A stretch of DNA of 16,788 nucleotides from JBOGFC01 sp050742155 (lineage in GTDB: Bacteria > Actinomycetota > Acidimicrobiia > Spongiisociales > JALYHC01). This document shows, in pieces, positions 14,716-16,788 of the stretch. The stretch lies in the NCBI GenBank assembly GCA_050742155.1, contig JBOGFC010000199.1:1-16788 (forward strand). The letters run 5' to 3'. Position 1 is the stretch's first letter. Every line of letters begins with the position of its first letter. The translations under genes and the position numbers were made by a program. The notes below the pieces were generated by a model. The model saw only the letters and a list, made by a program, of their open reading frames with translations, made no database searches and was not told the origin of the DNA.

Positions 14716-15895
14716 CGTCCCTGACCCCGAAAGCCGTGCCGAATGCCTCGGCGGCCGTGGCTCCGTCGGGGTGCGTGCTCAGGTACGAGATCGGACCGTG
14801 CAGCACGCGCCGGGCCACTGTGTGGGCGAGCTGCTCGAGCACCTCCCGTTCCTCCTCCCTCGCACGAGGGGCGAAGCGCGCCACCTCCTCTTCCACTGCC
14901 CGGCCGGCGGCGCCCAGGATGGCGGCGATGACGGGACCCACCCGTCCGTGGTTGGCGAGCCGGACCGTTGCCGCCGCGGCCGCCTCGGCCAAGAAGGCTT
15001 CCACCTCGTCGGGAGGTCGTTCCCGCCGGGCCAGTCCGGCCAGGTCGTCGACGCCGAAGTACCGCAGGTGGGGGGCATCGACCGTCGGAAGGAAGTCCGG
15101 CGGCATGGCCAGGTCGAGGAGCAGCAACTCCTCGTCTCGGCCGGCGAGAGCCTCCTCCAGCATCTCGGGAGCGAGCAGCGCCTGCTTGGCCGATGTGGCC
15201 GAGATGGCCACCGGCACCGAACGGAGCACCCGCCCCGTCTCTTCCAGTGCCGCCACCCCCACCCCGGGCAGGTCGACCTCTTGGGGCCGCCGGGCGTAGA
15301 CGGTCACCCGGCAGGGGGCGGGCAGCTCGGCCAGCGCCTGCACCACCGCCCGCGCCATGCTGCCGGCCCCGAAGACGGCCACCTCGTCGGAGGCCCCGGC
15401 CAGCTGGGCGGCCACCCGTGCCAGCGATCCGTACGGCGAGCCCGGGAGCATCCGGCGCGCCGCCCGTCCCGCGGCGACCGACTCGCCGAGAAGACGCTCG
15501 AACAGACCTCCGATGGCTCCCTCCCGGCGCCCGATGTCGAGTGCCGACCGGAACTGTCCCAGCACCTCCGGCTCGCCGAGCACCGGGGACTCGACGCCCG
15601 CCGCCACCCGGAACAGGTGGTGGATCTGCTCCGCTCCGGCGCGGACGACACCTCCGGCCGGTGCCGGGACCTCCTCGAACACGACCTTGAGTATCCGTTC
15701 CAGGCTGGAGCGGTCGGCCGGAGTGACCACCTCCAGCCGGAGGCACGTCGAGAGGAGGAAGACCTCCTCCCCGAAGTCCGCCACCGCCCGGTACGCCTGC
15801 CGGAGCGCCGAACCGGTCAGCGCCACCCGGGCCCGCTCCTCACCGGGTGTGAGTGGATAGGCGAATGACACCCCGCTCAAGACCGGACCTGACAT
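14708..15895 (-). CDS. hemA: Glutamyl-tRNA reductase
   Basis: This 395-residue NADPH-dependent enzyme reduces glutamyl-tRNA to glutamate-1-semialdehyde and commits glutamate to tetrapyrroles. The nucleophile is Cys51 in LLSTCLRLEV; HHLFRVAAGVESPVLGEPEVLGQ spans 92-114 (key blocks IHHLFRVAAG and VLGEPEVLGQ). The nucleotide-binding GAGSMARA is at 177-184, and DLAMPPDF (261-268) and a helical C-terminal dimerisation region follow. The N-terminus is divergent: the usual Asn after the catalytic Cys is Leu52, and the normal H-x-x-A-P motif is replaced by SFAYPLTPGEE. The ATG at 15895 has CAGGAG about 11 bases upstream. As the first gene of the operon it is the natural point of control, and a hairpin lies in its leader. 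Confidence 0.94.
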   Translation of the reverse strand: MSGPVLSGVSFAYPLTPGEERARVALTGSALRQAYRAVADFGEEVFLLSTCLRLEVVTPADRSSLERILKVVFEEVPAPAGGVVRAGAEQIHHLFRVAAGVESPVLGEPEVLGQFRSALDIGRREGAIGGLFERLLGESVAAGRAARRMLPGSPYGSLARVAAQLAGASDEVAVFGAGSMARAVVQALAELPAPCRVTVYARRPQEVDLPGVGVAALEETGRVLRSVPVAISATSAKQALLAPEMLEEALAGRDEELLLLDLAMPPDFLPTVDAPHLRYFGVDDLAGLARRERPPDEVEAFLAEAAAAATVRLANHGRVGPVIAAILGAAGRAVEEEVARFAPRAREEEREVLEQLAHTVARRVLHGPISYLSTHPDGATAAEAFGTAFGVRDDD

Positions 15896-15920
15896 GACGT
15901 CGAAAACTCCTGAAACGACT

Positions 15921-15953
15921 CGAGAGGGCCGGCCGGACGGCCGATCCCTCTCG
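15921..15953 (-). promoter_or_regulatory. Hairpin in the presumed hem operon leader
   Basis: CGAGAGGG (15921-15928) pairs perfectly with CCCTCTCG (15946-15953), and inside it CGGCC (15930-15934) pairs with GGCCG (15939-15943) around the loop GGAC. The two stems are separated by a 1/2-base internal bulge. The structure lies 25 bases before the hemA start. If the -10 candidate at 15960-15965 is real, transcription would begin near 15953, putting the stem at the very 5' end of the mRNA, where such hairpins stabilise transcripts. It is not followed by a T-run, so a terminator for the upstream gene is less likely. The stem is seen directly; its role is inferred. Confidence 0.55.
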
Positions 15954-15959
15954 CCCGTC

Positions 15960-15989
15960 AGGATACCGCGAGCCCGGAAGTGGAGGAAA
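15960..15989 (-). promoter_or_regulatory. Candidate promoter for the hem operon
   Basis: On the minus strand TATCCT (15965-15960) fits the TANNNT -10 form, with TTTCCT (15989-15984) 18 bases upstream as a weak -35 (3 of 6 matches to TTGACA). This lies in the 106-base gap between the Pro-rich protein gene and hemA, the only sizeable gap in the hem cluster. The start point would be near 15953. Confidence 0.3.
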
Positions 15990-16001
15990 ACCCGGCCGAC
16001 C

Positions 16002-16788
16002 TCACCGCCGAAGCCGGCTCTTCTTCTGGGTAGAGAGACCTCCTGCCTGAAGCAGGCCCATGGCCAGCAGCCCAGTGGCGGCCAACGGAAGGGCCAGGCT
16101 TCGCAGCAGTTGCTGAACCGCCTGCGCCACTAACTCGTCTTCAGGTTGGAACGACCTTGTCGTGGTCTGCAGTGGAGGCGGAAGGACCAGGTCGAGACCG
16201 GCAACCAGGGTCGGCTCCGAAGGACGCCGGCGGGCAGTTGGCCCGGTCGCAACGTCCAGGGCGCCGAAGCCGGCCGGGTCGGGCAGGGCATCCGGCTGGA
16301 GGAAAGCGAGTAGCTCACCCACCTGCTCGACCTCGACCAGATCCACCGGTCCCGGCGAGGCAGCAGGCGGTTGGGGTTGCACGGAAGCACTAGGGGCACT
16401 GGGGGGATCGGCAGGCGTCGGGGAGCTGAGGGGCTGGGCGGGTTCGGGCTGAGTAGCCGGCTCCGCGGGGGTGGCGGGCTCGCCCGAGGACGGGGACGCA
16501 GGGGTGGCGGGCTCGGCAGGCGTGGAGGGATCGGGTGTGGAGGAGCCCGAAGTGGGGGTGGGAGGGGTGGAGGCCCCGGCACCCCCCTCTGGAGTCTGGC
16601 CGGGAGAGCCCTCCGACCCCGGATCGGTGACGGCCGGATCGGAGGAACCCGGGGATCCGGGCTCCTCGGGCGCCGGGCAGGTGTCGGGCACGGCTTCATC
16701 GGGGACCTGCGGGGGCACGCAAGGTACCGAATCGGCGCCCGGACCTTCTGGGTCCGCCGGCTGCTGTTGGGTCTGCTCCGGCGGACTC
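16002..16788 (-). CDS. Pro/Ser/Thr/Glu-rich surface protein with C-terminal membrane anchor (partial, start outside window)
   Basis: The reading frame is open to the right edge, so the N-terminus is missing; the last 261 residues are visible. About 150 residues are low-complexity, rich in Pro, Ser, Thr, Ala, Glu and Gly, with loose repeats such as PATPAEPAT, and two cysteines (PCVPPQ and DTCPAP) spaced 14 apart. A more ordinary stretch (DLVEVEQVGELLAFLQ to DELVAQAVQQLL) follows. The end is a hydrophobic segment of about 22 residues (SLALPLAATGLLAMGLLQAGG) and a basic tail (KKSRLRR), the pattern of a C-terminal anchor with the tail in the cytoplasm. A GTG at 16718 could start a shorter product, but the same composition continues upstream of it, so the frame most likely runs past the edge. 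I recognise no family. It could be a wall-spanning stalk or adhesin. It shares the hem operon's direction, but the hem leader separates them. Confidence 0.6.
   Translation of the reverse strand, partial: SPPEQTQQQPADPEGPGADSVPCVPPQVPDEAVPDTCPAPEEPGSPGSSDPAVTDPGSEGSPGQTPEGGAGASTPPTPTSGSSTPDPSTPAEPATPASPSSGEPATPAEPATQPEPAQPLSSPTPADPPSAPSASVQPQPPAASPGPVDLVEVEQVGELLAFLQPDALPDPAGFGALDVATGPTARRRPSEPTLVAGLDLVLPPPLQTTTRSFQPEDELVAQAVQQLLRSLALPLAATGLLAMGLLQAGGLSTQKKSRLRR

Noticed and set aside
16014..16110. Sortase LPXTG signal at the C-terminus of the Pro-rich protein
   Set aside because: No LPXTG or close variant precedes the hydrophobic segment; ALPLAATG lies within it and does not fit, so only a membrane anchor is claimed.
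16300..16640. Repeated GGCGGGCTC-like units considered as a CRISPR or tandem DNA repeat
   Set aside because: The spacing is irregular and the units encode Pro/Ala/Thr/Glu repeats within a long open frame, so this is coding low complexity.

Overview
The window is GC-rich bacterial chromosome, almost completely coding, with housekeeping and transport genes. High GC, frequent GTG starts, lipoprotein-type binding proteins and a compact C5-pathway haem operon in the order hemA-hemC-hemD-hemB-hemL-hemE suggest an actinobacterium, possibly a deep-branching lineage. That placement is inference; no rRNA, tRNA or other marker is present to confirm it.

Layout from left to right. (1) 1-189 has no convincing gene but holds an 87-bp palindrome flanked by TA dinucleotides that looks like a miniature inverted-repeat transposable element, just upstream of the next gene's ribosome binding site. 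(2) 190-1986 (+) encodes an S9-family (acylaminoacyl/dipeptidyl-peptidase-like) serine peptidase. Its stop codon shares the bases CTAG with the stop of the convergent transporter operon. (3) 6357-1983 (-) is a four-gene aapJQMP-type amino-acid ABC transporter: binding lipoprotein, two permeases, ATPase, with ATGA overlaps between the last three genes. (4) 6952-6479 (-) is a YjbQ/UPF0047 protein. (5) A divergent intergenic region (6953-7125) separates it from a second polar amino-acid ABC transporter at 7126-9873 (+): binding lipoprotein, permease, ATPase. (6) 15895-9926 (-) is a six-gene operon taking glutamyl-tRNA to coproporphyrinogen III, with every gene overlapping the next by 4 or 8 bases. 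(7) 16788-16002 (-) is the C-terminal part of a Pro/Ser/Thr/Glu-rich, probably surface-exposed protein with a C-terminal membrane anchor; its start lies beyond the right edge.

Functionally, the two transporters would import amino acids (general L-amino acids for aap, probably glutamine or another polar amino acid for the second), the S9 enzyme could release amino acids from peptides, and the hem operon makes tetrapyrroles from glutamate. A metabolic link through glutamate is possible but not demonstrated by the sequence.

No defence system, CRISPR array, prophage or large mobile element was found. The noteworthy non-coding structures are the TA-flanked palindrome at the left end, hairpins between binding-protein and permease genes in both transporters, a short interspersed repeat present twice at gene ends, and a hairpin in the presumed 5' leader of the hem operon.
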